Shown piece after piece: positions 8,452 to 16,360 of a DNA stretch of 64,000 nucleotides. Made by a program: the position numbers and the translations under genes. Position 1 is the first letter of the stretch. The number at the start of each line of letters is the position of its first letter. Source of the DNA: JBBECE01 sp964574935 (GTDB lineage Bacteria > Pseudomonadota > Alphaproteobacteria > Rhizobiales > Devosiaceae); assembly GCA_964574935.1 (NCBI GenBank), contig CAZNOZ010000012.1:4930-68929 (forward strand), read 5' to 3'. The notes below the pieces were generated by a model. The model did no database searches. It saw nothing but the letters and a program-made list of their open reading frames with translations, and had not been told where the DNA came from.

Positions 8452-9216
8452 CTAGGCATCGGCGCCGACGATCATCGACACCAGCGATTGTTGATTGGCA
8501 TGGCTCGGCGTCAGTTCGCCGACCTTCCTGCCCTGCCGGAGCACGACCGCGCGATCGGCCAGCTCGACGACTTGTTCCATGTTGTGCGTGATCAAAATGA
8601 CGGCATTTCCCTCCGCGCGAAGCTGCGCGATCAGGTCCAGAACTCTGCGCGACTCGCGCACGCCAAGCGCCGCGGTCGGCTCGTCCAGCAACACGACCTT
8701 GCGTGCGAATACGGTCGCGCGCGCCACCGCAATCGCCTGACGCTGCCCGCCCGACATCAACGCCACGGGAACATCGAGCCGCGGCAGCCTGACCTTGAGC
8801 CGATCGATGACGGATGCGGTCTCGCGTTCCATCGCCTTGCTGTTGAGCAATCGCAGGCCCTGGGGGAGCCAGGAGGGAAACGCGATCTCGCGGCCGCAAT
8901 AGAAATTCTGGGCCGGCGTCAGATTGTCGAACAGTGCGAGGTCCTGGTAGACGGTTTCGATGCCGGCTCTCCGGGCGACCGCCGACGAATGCAGTGCGAT
9001 GTGCTCGCCATCGAGCAGGATGTCGCCCTCGTCGAGCGCGTGAATGCCGCTGATGCACTTGACCAGCGTCGACTTGCCGGCGCCGTTGTCGCCGAGCAAT
9101 GCCAGCACCTCCCCCCGATGGGCCTCCAGAGTGACGTCCTCGAGCGCCTGCACGGCGCCGAAGCGCTTGTGCGCGTGGCGTACTTCGAGAATGGGTGTGG
9201 CGGCGGCGGTGCTCAA
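8452..9216 (-). CDS. CUT2-type sugar ABC transporter ATP-binding protein, TTG start
   Basis: Single-domain ABC ATPase of 254 residues (half the length of RbsA, as in FrcA). Walker A GDNGAGKST at residues 42-50, the ABC signature LMSGGQRQ, Walker B VVLLDEPT and the switch histidine in ITHN are all present. The start is taken as TTG at 9216, which overlaps the permease stop codon (TTGA), because GGCGAGG lies just upstream and no ATG occurs before the Walker A motif. This overlap implies translational coupling with the permease. Confidence 0.9.
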   Translation of the reverse strand: MSTAAATPILEVRHAHKRFGAVQALEDVTLEAHRGEVLALLGDNGAGKSTLVKCISGIHALDEGDILLDGEHIALHSSAVARRAGIETVYQDLALFDNLTPAQNFYCGREIAFPSWLPQGLRLLNSKAMERETASVIDRLKVRLPRLDVPVALMSGGQRQAIAVARATVFARKVVLLDEPTAALGVRESRRVLDLIAQLRAEGNAVILITHNMEQVVELADRAVVLRQGRKVGELTPSHANQQSLVSMIVGADA

Positions 9217-10256
9217 TGGGGCCTCGCCGCCTGCATGACGCGCATGCGACCCTCCAGATAATTGCGCAACACATCGGCTTCGACCGCCATCACGATGATC
9301 AGGCCGATGGCGATCATCTGGAAGTAGACGTTGACGTTGAGCAGATTGAGTGCGTTGCGGATGACGCCGATCATCACCGCGCCGATGAGCGCGTGTCCGA
9401 TATGGCCCCTTCCGCCCAGAAAACTCGCCCCGCCAATGATCACCGCCGCGATCGTGTCGAGCTCGAGCAGATTGCCATAGAGCGGCGAGCTGGCTTCGGT
9501 GCGCCCGGCCAGGACGACGGCGCCGATGCCCGCGCACATGCCGGATATGACATAGACGGAAACCAGAACGCCGCGGATCGGAATGCCCATCTGCACGGCC
9601 GCCTCCGGCTTGCCGCCCACGGCGTAGATCCAACGTCCCCAGACCACGTACCGGGCCATCACAAAAACGATCGCCACGACGCCGAAAACGATAAAAAAGG
9701 AGTTGGGGATACCGAAGCCCCCGCTGTCGCCGATCGCGCCGATGGCGTCCGGCATGCCGCGCATCGTGGTGTGCCCGACAGCCAGCTCCAGCGCCAGACC
9801 CCGGCAGATGCTGAGGGTCGCCAGGGTGATGATGAAGGCGTGGGGCAATCGCCCGAAGACATAGACGATGCCGTTGACGGCGCCGACCGCGGCACCCGTC
9901 GCAATCATCGCGAGCGCGACGAGCGCGGCGGAATCGACGTAGCGATACAAAAGCCCGCCGACGACGGTCGCCAGCGCCAGATTGGCGCCCACCGACAGAT
10001 CGATCCCTCGGGTGAGGATGACCAGATGCTGTCCGATCGCCACGATGGCGATGACGGCGGTCTGCGCGAGTATGTTAGAGATGTTGATCGGCTTGAGGAA
10101 ATTAGGCGTCAATAGGCTGATAATGACGATGAGCGCCACCAGAATCACCGTGGGTCCCGCACTCAGCAACCGGAGGGTGAGCGAGAGAATGGAAAGTTCG
10201 GTCAGCCGATGCCTATCGGTGACCGATCCTGCGGTGCCATCGGGATTTTCGACCAT
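9213..10256 (-). CDS. CUT2-type sugar ABC transporter permease (RbsC-like)
   Basis: Inner-membrane permease of 347 residues with eight to ten hydrophobic segments, of the RbsC/FrcC branch. Family motifs include ILTRGIDLSVGA near residue 80 and GGASFLGGRGHIGHALIGA near residue 270. It is the first gene of the minus-strand operon, with 111 bp to the divergent GntR gene. Its stop overlaps the TTG start of the ATPase. Confidence 0.92.
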   Translation of the reverse strand: MVENPDGTAGSVTDRHRLTELSILSLTLRLLSAGPTVILVALIVIISLLTPNFLKPINISNILAQTAVIAIVAIGQHLVILTRGIDLSVGANLALATVVGGLLYRYVDSAALVALAMIATGAAVGAVNGIVYVFGRLPHAFIITLATLSICRGLALELAVGHTTMRGMPDAIGAIGDSGGFGIPNSFFIVFGVVAIVFVMARYVVWGRWIYAVGGKPEAAVQMGIPIRGVLVSVYVISGMCAGIGAVVLAGRTEASSPLYGNLLELDTIAAVIIGGASFLGGRGHIGHALIGAVMIGVIRNALNLLNVNVYFQMIAIGLIIVMAVEADVLRNYLEGRMRVMQAARPH

Positions 10257-10307
10257 CCCTCGCTTCCGTTGCCAAGTTGTCCGTCTGGCCCATTATCGAC
10301 AAAACAC

Positions 10308-10325
10308 GACCACTAGTCGCTGGTC
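10308..10325. promoter_or_regulatory. Candidate operator in divergent GntR / CUT2 gap
   Basis: GACCA (10308-10312) and TGGTC (10321-10325) form an inverted repeat with an 8-base spacer, in the 111-bp gap between the CUT2 operon and the GntR gene. The gap also has TTATAT (10336-10341), as does the gap upstream of the CUT1 genes. A site for the adjacent GntR protein is plausible but short. Confidence 0.3.
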
Positions 10326-10367
10326 AATCGGTTTCTTATATGACAAAAAACGTGCCGGGATACACCG

Positions 10368-11312
10368 ATGAAAAGCGATACGGTTTACAAACGGGCCTTC
10401 AACAACGCCGTGGATCTCATCTCGACGCTGGCGAGAGGCGACAGGCTGCCTTCGGAAAACCGGCTGGGCCAGCAGTTGGGTGTGAGCCGCACGACCGTGC
10501 GCAAGGTGCTCAACGCGCTGGCCGAGCGCGGCGTGGTGGTGGCTAACGGGCGCGAAAGCGGCCTGACCGTCACCGACCGGCCCGTGCAGCGGTTTCCCGA
10601 AGCCGAGACCATTCCGAGATCGGAGCATCTCGAACGGAAGTTCATGGAGTGGATGGTCAGCGACGCGGCACAGCCGGGAACCACCATCAACGAGCGCGAG
10701 CTGGCGCGGCAATTCGGCGTCGCCACGAGCGGGATCAGGGAGTTCCTCAATCGCTTCCAGCGCTTCGGGTTGATCGAAAAGCGGCCGAACGCAGGCTGGC
10801 TGTTCAAGGGATTTACGACGAATTTCGCCCTGGAGCTGTTCGAAATCCGCGAGGTGTTCGAATTGCGTTCGGCGAAAGCGTTCGGTGCCTTGCCCGGCGA
10901 CTCGCCGCTATGGGCCAAGCTGGAGCGGCTGCGCGAGGAGCACACCGCCCTGCTGGCGGACCTCGATCACCGCTACCGGGATTTCTCCGACCTCGACAAC
11001 CGGCTGCACAGGCTGGTCAACGCGGCGGCGCCCAACCGGTTTGTCGACGGCTTCTACGATATCATCAGCCTGATCTTCCACTACCACTACCAGTGGAACA
11101 AACGCGACGAACGGCAGCGCAACGAGGTCGCGGTCCGCGAGCACCTGACCTATATCGCCGCGCTGCAGGGCCGGAACCCCGACCTCATCGAATTGGCCTG
11201 CCGGGCGCACCTGGCGTCGGCACGGGAGACGCTGATCCGGGCGACGTCCGGGCGGCTGCGAGATCGAACGGCCGATGGCGTGCACTCCATCGCCGCCGGC
11301 GCGGCGAACTAG
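10368..11312 (+). CDS. GntR-family regulator with two winged-helix domains and an FCD-type domain
   Basis: Transcription factor of 314 residues with an unusual layout. Residues 8-70 form a normal GntR winged helix (RLPSENRLGQQLGVSRTTVR). Residues 85-148 form a second one (TTINERELARQFGVATSGIR, followed by LIEKRPNAGW). The rest (150-290) looks like the all-helical FCD ligand domain, with FEIREVFELR and DNRLHRLV where metal or ligand contacts usually lie. Divergent from the CUT2 sugar operon, which it most likely controls. A single-domain FCD regulator has about 230 residues, so the extra length is accounted for by the added N-terminal domain. Confidence 0.85.
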   Translation: MKSDTVYKRAFNNAVDLISTLARGDRLPSENRLGQQLGVSRTTVRKVLNALAERGVVVANGRESGLTVTDRPVQRFPEAETIPRSEHLERKFMEWMVSDAAQPGTTINERELARQFGVATSGIREFLNRFQRFGLIEKRPNAGWLFKGFTTNFALELFEIREVFELRSAKAFGALPGDSPLWAKLERLREEHTALLADLDHRYRDFSDLDNRLHRLVNAAAPNRFVDGFYDIISLIFHYHYQWNKRDERQRNEVAVREHLTYIAALQGRNPDLIELACRAHLASARETLIRATSGRLRDRTADGVHSIAAGAAN

Positions 11313-11606
11313 GACGGCGAGATTGGATGCCGGGAGCCTGAATCGCTTCGAGGCCGGCGCGAGATTGGTTGTCCGCTTTGCTTTGGCGCGCCCGGGCGCG
11401 CTGCGTGGCGCCGGTTCGCGGCGCGTGGCGCCGAAGGGCGCTCTCCCTCGCCGCGCGGCGGTGACCGTCGAGCCGGCAAGCCCTGGCGGTAAACTGCGCC
11501 GACCCCGGCTGACGGGTACCGATCGGCGGCCGAGAGTTGCGCGTTGGAAAGGCGCCTTGGCCTGAACTTGCCGGAGCGGCGATCGGCGGAGCACCGAAGC
11601 ACCACG

Positions 11607-12623
11607 ATGAAACAAGGTATCTCCACTCCGACCGAAGCCGATGTGGCCAAGCGTGCCGGCGTTTCGCAGTCAGCGGTTTCGCGCGCCTTCACACCGGGCG
11701 CCAGCGTTTCGGACCGCATGCGTCGCAAGGTGCTGAAGGCGGCGGACGAACTTGGCTATCACCCCAATCTGATGGCGCGATCGCTGGCGACGAGCCAGTC
11801 GAACATCATCGGACTTGCGGTCAGCAGCCTCGACAACCCGTTCTACGCGCATGTCGTGCAGGAGCTCTCCGAGCAGCTTCGCCTCACCGAGCGCCACCTG
11901 CTGTTGTTCACGGCCAAGTCCGAGACGGAGATCGACCCGGCGCTCGAGCGCGTCCTGAGCTTCCAGATCGATGCCCTGATCCTCACCGCCACCATCGCTT
12001 CCCGCGCCCTGGCCGAACAGTGCCACCGCGCCGGCATCCCGGTGGTTCAGATCAACCGGGAAACCAAACTGCCGCGGGTTTCGACAATCCGCGGCGAGAA
12101 TGTGCGCGCCAGCCAGCGTATCGCCGACTTCCTGCTGGCCGGCGGCCACAAGCGCTTCGCCTATGTCGGCGGCACGGAAGGCTCGAGTGTCGGGCGCGAG
12201 CGGCGCGACGCCTTCACCAAGCACTTGCGCAAGCGCGGCGTAAAAAGCGTGTCGGTGGCGTATGGCGACTACACCTTCGAGGGCGCCGCCGCGGCGACCC
12301 GCCAGTTGCTCGGCGCCGCGGAGCGGCCCGACGCGATCTTCTGCGCCTCCGACTACATGGCCTTCGCCACCCTCGATGTGGTCAAGCGAGAATTCGGCCT
12401 AAGCGTGCCCGAGGATATCTCGGTCATCGGTTTCGACGACGTACCGCAGGCTGGCAATCCGGCCTACGACCTGACCACCTATTCGCAGCCCGCCAGCTCG
12501 CTAGCCGCCGCCGCCATCGAGATCGTCAACAAGAGCATCGCCAATCCGCGCAGCCGGGCCCGGCACGTTGAAATTCCAGGCGAACTGATCATCCGCGGGT
12601 CAACCCGTAGGCCGCCGCTCTAG
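11607..12623 (+). CDS. LacI-family transcriptional regulator (possible PckR)
   Basis: Regulator of 338 residues. The N-terminal helix-turn-helix is TEADVAKRAGVSQSAVSRAF, followed by the hinge region YHPNLMARSLATSQSNIIGL and a sugar-binding-type effector domain. The ATG at 11607 was chosen because the HTH begins about ten residues later; an upstream ATG at 11544 adds no recognisable sequence. It lies 103 bp upstream of pckA in the same direction, and that gap contains two CG-centred palindromes typical of LacI-type operators. In Sinorhizobium a LacI/GalR protein, PckR, controls pckA, and this could be its counterpart. The preceding 294 bp (11313-11606) is GC-rich and shows no gene. Confidence 0.88.
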   Translation: MKQGISTPTEADVAKRAGVSQSAVSRAFTPGASVSDRMRRKVLKAADELGYHPNLMARSLATSQSNIIGLAVSSLDNPFYAHVVQELSEQLRLTERHLLLFTAKSETEIDPALERVLSFQIDALILTATIASRALAEQCHRAGIPVVQINRETKLPRVSTIRGENVRASQRIADFLLAGGHKRFAYVGGTEGSSVGRERRDAFTKHLRKRGVKSVSVAYGDYTFEGAAAATRQLLGAAERPDAIFCASDYMAFATLDVVKREFGLSVPEDISVIGFDDVPQAGNPAYDLTTYSQPASSLAAAAIEIVNKSIANPRSRARHVEIPGELIIRGSTRRPPL

Positions 12624-12660
12624 AAGCCTTCACCATTCCCGCATTTGCCGCAGACCGCTA

Positions 12661-12701
12661 TTGAATGCGTATGCACGCTCTGCTATTGCATGCGCATGCA
12701 A
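12661..12701 (+). promoter_or_regulatory. Paired palindromic operators over the pckA promoter
   Basis: A perfect palindrome TTGCATGCGCATGCAA (12686-12701) and an imperfect copy TTGAATGCGTATGCAC (12661-12676), 25 bp apart centre to centre and both centred on CG as LacI-family sites are. A possible promoter overlaps them: TTGAAT (12661-12666), 17 bases, TATTGC (12684-12689). A repressor bound here would block pckA transcription. The likely binder is the adjacent LacI protein. Confidence 0.6.
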
Positions 12702-12726
12702 CGGTAGCGCATGTCCGGAGGACGCA

Positions 12727-14325
12727 GTGTCAGTACCTCAATTCGACCACGTCACGATCCGCGAGCGCATTCAGAATCGGACGGGACGCCTGCTGTCGAA
12801 CCAGCCGAGCGTCTCACTGGGTGTCAGCGCCGCAGGCCAGGACGGGATCAGGGAAGCAAATGGCGTTTTCGCCGCCTCGACCGGCGAGTTCACCGGGCGG
12901 TCCGCCAACGACAAATACATCGTCCGCGATGCGGCGACCGCCGAAACGGTGTGGTGGGCTGAGAACCGGGCGCTGGAACGCGACGCATTCGATCGCCTGC
13001 TTTCCGACATGCTGGCGGCCGTGGACGGTGAAGAGCTGTTCGAGCAACAGCTTTTCGCCGGAGCGGACCGGCAATATCGTCTCAATGTGGACGTCTTCAC
13101 CGACAGCGCCTGGCATGCGCTGTTCATCCGGTACCTGCTCATCCGGCCGCGAGAGGATGAACTCGGGGACTTCGCCGCCGACGTCACGATCCTGCATCTG
13201 CCCGAATTCCAGGCGCGGCCGGACCGTCACGGAACGCGATCGGAAACCTGCATCGCGCTCGATTTTTCCCGCAACATCATCCTGATCTGCGGCACGGCCT
13301 ATGCGGGCGAGATCAAGAAAGCGGTGTTCACCCTCTTCAACTTCCGCGCGCCGGAGCGGGCGGTGTTTCCGATGCACTGCTCGGCCAACGCCAACTCCGG
13401 CAACCAATCCGCCCTGTTTTTCGGCCTTTCGGGTACGGGCAAGACGACCCTGTCGGCTTCGGCCGATCGGGCCCTGGTCGGCGACGACGAGCACGGCTGG
13501 TCCGAACAGGGCATCTTCAACCTGGAAGGCGGCTGCTACGCGAAGGCCATCGGGCTGACCGAAGAGCTGGAGCCGGAAATCTTCCGGGCAGCGCACCGCC
13601 CGGGTGCGATCCTGGAAAACGTCGTCGTCGATCCGCGCACGGGAGAGCCCGACTTCGCCGATGCCAGCGTGACCGAAAACACCCGCATCGCCTACCCGTT
13701 GCACTTCATTGCGAACCGCGTCGAGATCGGGATGGCGCCCCACCCGAGAAACGTGGTGCTGCTCAGCGCCGACGCATTCGGCGTGCTGCCGCCCATCGCG
13801 CGGCTGAGCATCGATCAGGCCGTCGCGATGTTCCTCGCGGGCTATACGGCCAAGGTCGCCGGCACCGAACGCGGCGTCACCGAACCCACCGCGACGTTCT
13901 CGGCGTGTTTCGGCGCGCCGTTCATGCCCAGGCACCCAAGCGTCTATGCGCGACAGTTCGCGGAACGGCTGACGACCGGCGGCGCCGACTGCTGGCTGCT
14001 GAACACCGGCTGGACGGGCGGCTCATACGGCACCGGGCAACGCATCGAGCTGAAGCTGACCCGAAGGATGCTGAGCGCGGCGCTGAGCGGAGAGCTCAAC
14101 GCGGCGGAGTTCGGGCCCGACCCGGTCTTCGGCCTCGACGTCCCCGTCGCCATCGAGGGCGTTCCGCATGCCGTTCTCAATCCCATCGAGACCTGGGCCG
14201 ACCCGGGCGCCTATCGCCGGACCGCCGGCAAGCTGATCGCCTTGTTCGAGGCCCATCTGCAAGACCTCGGCCATCCCGGACTTCCGTTCGCGGCGGCGTC
14301 TTCCTCCCTGATCAACGCCGCCTAG
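12727..14325 (+). CDS. pckA: Phosphoenolpyruvate carboxykinase (ATP), GTG start
   Basis: Converts oxaloacetate and ATP to phosphoenolpyruvate, the committed step of gluconeogenesis from organic acids. 532 residues, the normal length. The kinase P-loop GLSGTGKTT is near residues 233-241, preceded by the PEPCK sequence FPMHCSANA, and followed by GDDEHGWSEQGIFNLEGGCYAK with the metal-binding acidic residues. The GTG at 12727 was chosen because CGGAGG is five bases upstream; an in-frame ATG at 12661 lies inside the operator. It is convergent with aceA, and the two together serve growth on acids and C2 compounds. Confidence 0.97.
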   Translation: MSVPQFDHVTIRERIQNRTGRLLSNQPSVSLGVSAAGQDGIREANGVFAASTGEFTGRSANDKYIVRDAATAETVWWAENRALERDAFDRLLSDMLAAVDGEELFEQQLFAGADRQYRLNVDVFTDSAWHALFIRYLLIRPREDELGDFAADVTILHLPEFQARPDRHGTRSETCIALDFSRNIILICGTAYAGEIKKAVFTLFNFRAPERAVFPMHCSANANSGNQSALFFGLSGTGKTTLSASADRALVGDDEHGWSEQGIFNLEGGCYAKAIGLTEELEPEIFRAAHRPGAILENVVVDPRTGEPDFADASVTENTRIAYPLHFIANRVEIGMAPHPRNVVLLSADAFGVLPPIARLSIDQAVAMFLAGYTAKVAGTERGVTEPTATFSACFGAPFMPRHPSVYARQFAERLTTGGADCWLLNTGWTGGSYGTGQRIELKLTRRMLSAALSGELNAAEFGPDPVFGLDVPVAIEGVPHAVLNPIETWADPGAYRRTAGKLIALFEAHLQDLGHPGLPFAAASSSLINAA

Positions 14326-14508
14326 TCCGGCCGGGCCGTCGCAGCGGCCTGGCGGGACAATCGCGCAGCCTTCTTCCTTCGGCGCGGCTCCAATCGATTT
14401 CTGCGCCGCCGGGGCGCCGGGGGTAGGACTCTTCGCGTCCGGACAGGATGGCCAACGGCCACCGAAGCCGCCCGGGCGGCGATGTCGAGGGGTCGCCGGA
14501 CCGTCGAT

Positions 14509-14546
14509 GGCTGGAGTAGAATCGACTTGGTCGATCCACTCCAGCC
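14509..14546. terminator. Nested hairpin between convergent pckA and aceA
   Basis: An outer 9-bp stem, GGCTGGAGT (14509-14517) with ACTCCAGCC (14538-14546), encloses an inner 6-bp stem ATCGAC / GTCGAT (14521-14535). It is symmetrical and so could stop transcription from both sides. The rest of the 297-bp gap 14326-14622 shows no gene. Confidence 0.6.
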
Positions 14547-14622
14547 GCGGTGGCGGGCCCCAGGGAGGGAAAATCACCGCCACGTAGGATGTGTGCGTCC
14601 CCGGTCCCGGCTCCCGGCGCGC

Positions 14623-15969
14623 TCAGAACTGGGCGGTTTCGGTCGAACGCGCCATGGCGACGGTCGACGCCTTGCCGCCGCTGACCGCCATGCTGACCGC
14701 GTCGAAGTATGACGTGCCGACCTCGCGCTGGTGCCGGGTGGCGCTGAACCCCGCATCTTCGGCCGCAAACTCGGCCTGCTGCAGGTGGCTGTAGGCCTTC
14801 ATTCCTTCGGCTTCGTAATTGCGGGCCAGGTTGAAGGTTCCCAGCGACATGCTGTGGAAGCCCGCCAGGGTTATGAACTGGTATTTGTAGCCCATGGCGC
14901 CAAGTTCGCGCTGGAAGCGCACCATCTCGTCCTCGCTCATGTATTTGGCCCAGTTGAAGGACGGCGAGCAGTTGTAGGCGAGCATCTTGTCGGGAAATTC
15001 GGACCTGATCGCCTCCGCAAACCGGCGGGCGTCGTCAAGGCTCGGCGTGGAGGTTTCGCACCAGATGAGATCGGCGTAGGGGGCATAGGCAAGCCCGCGC
15101 GCAATGGCGCAGTCGAAACCGCCGCTGAGCTCGTAGAACCCCTCCTCGGTGCGTTCGCCGGTGATGAACGGCGCATCGTAGTCATCGATGTCCGAGGTGA
15201 TCAGCCGCGCGGCTTCCGCGTCGGTGCGCGCCATGATCAAGGTCGGCACATCGAGCACGTCGGAGGCGAGACGCGCGGCGGTCAGGGTTCTGATGAAGGT
15301 GCGCGTGGGCACCAGAACCTTGCCGCCCAGGTGTCCGCACTTCTTCTCCGAGGCCAGCTGATCCTCGAAATGTACCGCCGCGGCGCCGGCCTCGATCATC
15401 GCCTTCATCAGCTCAAACACGTTGAGCGCGCCGCCGAAACCCGCCTCGGCGTCGGCGACGATCGGCACGAAATAGTCGATGTGGGCGGTTGACTTGTCCT
15501 CGAAGCGCTCGAGGGTCTGGATCTGGTCGGCGCGCTGGAAGGCCTTGTTGATGCGCCGCACCACCGAAGGAACGCTATCGACCGGGTAGAGGCTCTGGTC
15601 GGGATACATGTTGCCCGAAGAGTTGGCATCGGCGGCCACCTGCCAGCCGCTCACATAGATCGCCTTCAGTCCGGCCTTGACCTGCTGGACGGCCTGGTTG
15701 CCGGTGAAGGTGCCGAGCGTGGGCACGTACTCCTCGGTGTGCAGCAGTTCCCACAGGCGGCGCGCGCCGTGCTCGGCAAGTGTGTGCCGGACGCTCAGCG
15801 ACCCCGCCAGTCGGCGAACATCGGCTGGCGCGTAGTCGCGCTTGACGTCCAGCCAGCGATCCGGCGCCCAATCCGGCGCCATGAACTCGTCCTGCAGGGG
15901 AGGCGGCGTTGTGCGCCGGCCGGCGCGTTGCCGGCCAAGAACACCGAGGCCTTCGAGCGCCCGCGTCAT
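14623..15969 (-). CDS. aceA: Isocitrate lyase
   Basis: Cleaves isocitrate to glyoxylate and succinate, the first step of the glyoxylate bypass. 448 residues. The active-site signature KKCGH is at residues 209-213 with catalytic C211, and VSGWQVAADAN and MYPDQSLYPVDSVP are family hallmarks. The N-terminal 40 residues are longer and less conserved than in E. coli. The ATG at 15969 has GGGAGGG upstream and overlaps the stop codon of the small upstream gene (ATGA), so the two are translationally coupled. Divergent from an ScfR/RamB-like regulator. Confidence 0.96.
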   Translation of the reverse strand: MTRALEGLGVLGRQRAGRRTTPPPLQDEFMAPDWAPDRWLDVKRDYAPADVRRLAGSLSVRHTLAEHGARRLWELLHTEEYVPTLGTFTGNQAVQQVKAGLKAIYVSGWQVAADANSSGNMYPDQSLYPVDSVPSVVRRINKAFQRADQIQTLERFEDKSTAHIDYFVPIVADAEAGFGGALNVFELMKAMIEAGAAAVHFEDQLASEKKCGHLGGKVLVPTRTFIRTLTAARLASDVLDVPTLIMARTDAEAARLITSDIDDYDAPFITGERTEEGFYELSGGFDCAIARGLAYAPYADLIWCETSTPSLDDARRFAEAIRSEFPDKMLAYNCSPSFNWAKYMSEDEMVRFQRELGAMGYKYQFITLAGFHSMSLGTFNLARNYEAEGMKAYSHLQQAEFAAEDAGFSATRHQREVGTSYFDAVSMAVSGGKASTVAMARSTETAQF

Positions 15970-16205
15970 CGGCCGGCCCTCCCGGGCTTGCGAATCCAGG
16001 TGGCGGCAACCATCGGCTCGCCGCCGAACATCGCCTCGTTGTCCGCGGCCATCGAGAACGTGTGGCGCAGCACGGGGCCGGCAATCACGTAGCCCAGGGC
16101 GGCCAGGCCGCGCGCCTGTGCGGCACGGACGGCCTCCGCGCAACTGGAGGCGATAATGGTGATGCAGTCTTCGCTGCCGGTGTCCGGGCGGTCATCGTGC
16201 GGCAT
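15966..16205 (-). CDS. Small conserved-looking protein translationally coupled to aceA
   Basis: A 79-residue protein, starting at the ATG 16205 with GGAGG eight bases upstream, and ending in a 4-bp ATGA overlap with aceA. It has a mixed hydrophobic pattern consistent with a small alpha/beta fold: strand CITIIASS, helix CAEAVRAAQARG, strand ALGYVIAGPV, strand MVAATWIRK. This order (strand, helix, small turn, strands ending in an M-x-A-x-x-I/V motif) weakly recalls the DUF1737 family, but that is not certain. Its place as first gene of the aceA unit suggests a role in, or regulation of, isocitrate lyase. Confidence 0.65.
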   Translation of the reverse strand: MPHDDRPDTGSEDCITIIASSCAEAVRAAQARGLAALGYVIAGPVLRHTFSMAADNEAMFGGEPMVAATWIRKPGRAGR

Positions 16206-16360
16206 TGGGCCGGCCTCCAATCTGAGCAAACGTGGCGGAAGTAAATATTTGACATCGGTCGAATTTTTGCAACAATATTCGACGGATAGCCGTGCAAACC
16301 TGAAAATTTATGCAAATTTCGCGCGGCGGCTTTGTAAATTCTGTAAACCGGAGCGGACGG
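16206..16360. promoter_or_regulatory. Divergent promoter region with repeated TGCAAA/TGTAAA elements
   Basis: AT-rich gap between the aceA unit and the regulator gene. It holds five related elements: TTTTTGCAAC (16264-16273), GTGCAAACC (16292-16300), TATGCAAAT (16309-16317), TTTGTAAATT (16331-16340) and CTGTAAACC (16341-16349). These resemble the TTTGCAAA core bound by RamB of Corynebacterium. A forward promoter could be TTGACA (16249-16254) with a -10 near 16272-16278. On the minus strand TTGCAA, 17 bases, AATATT could serve aceA. Confidence 0.55.
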
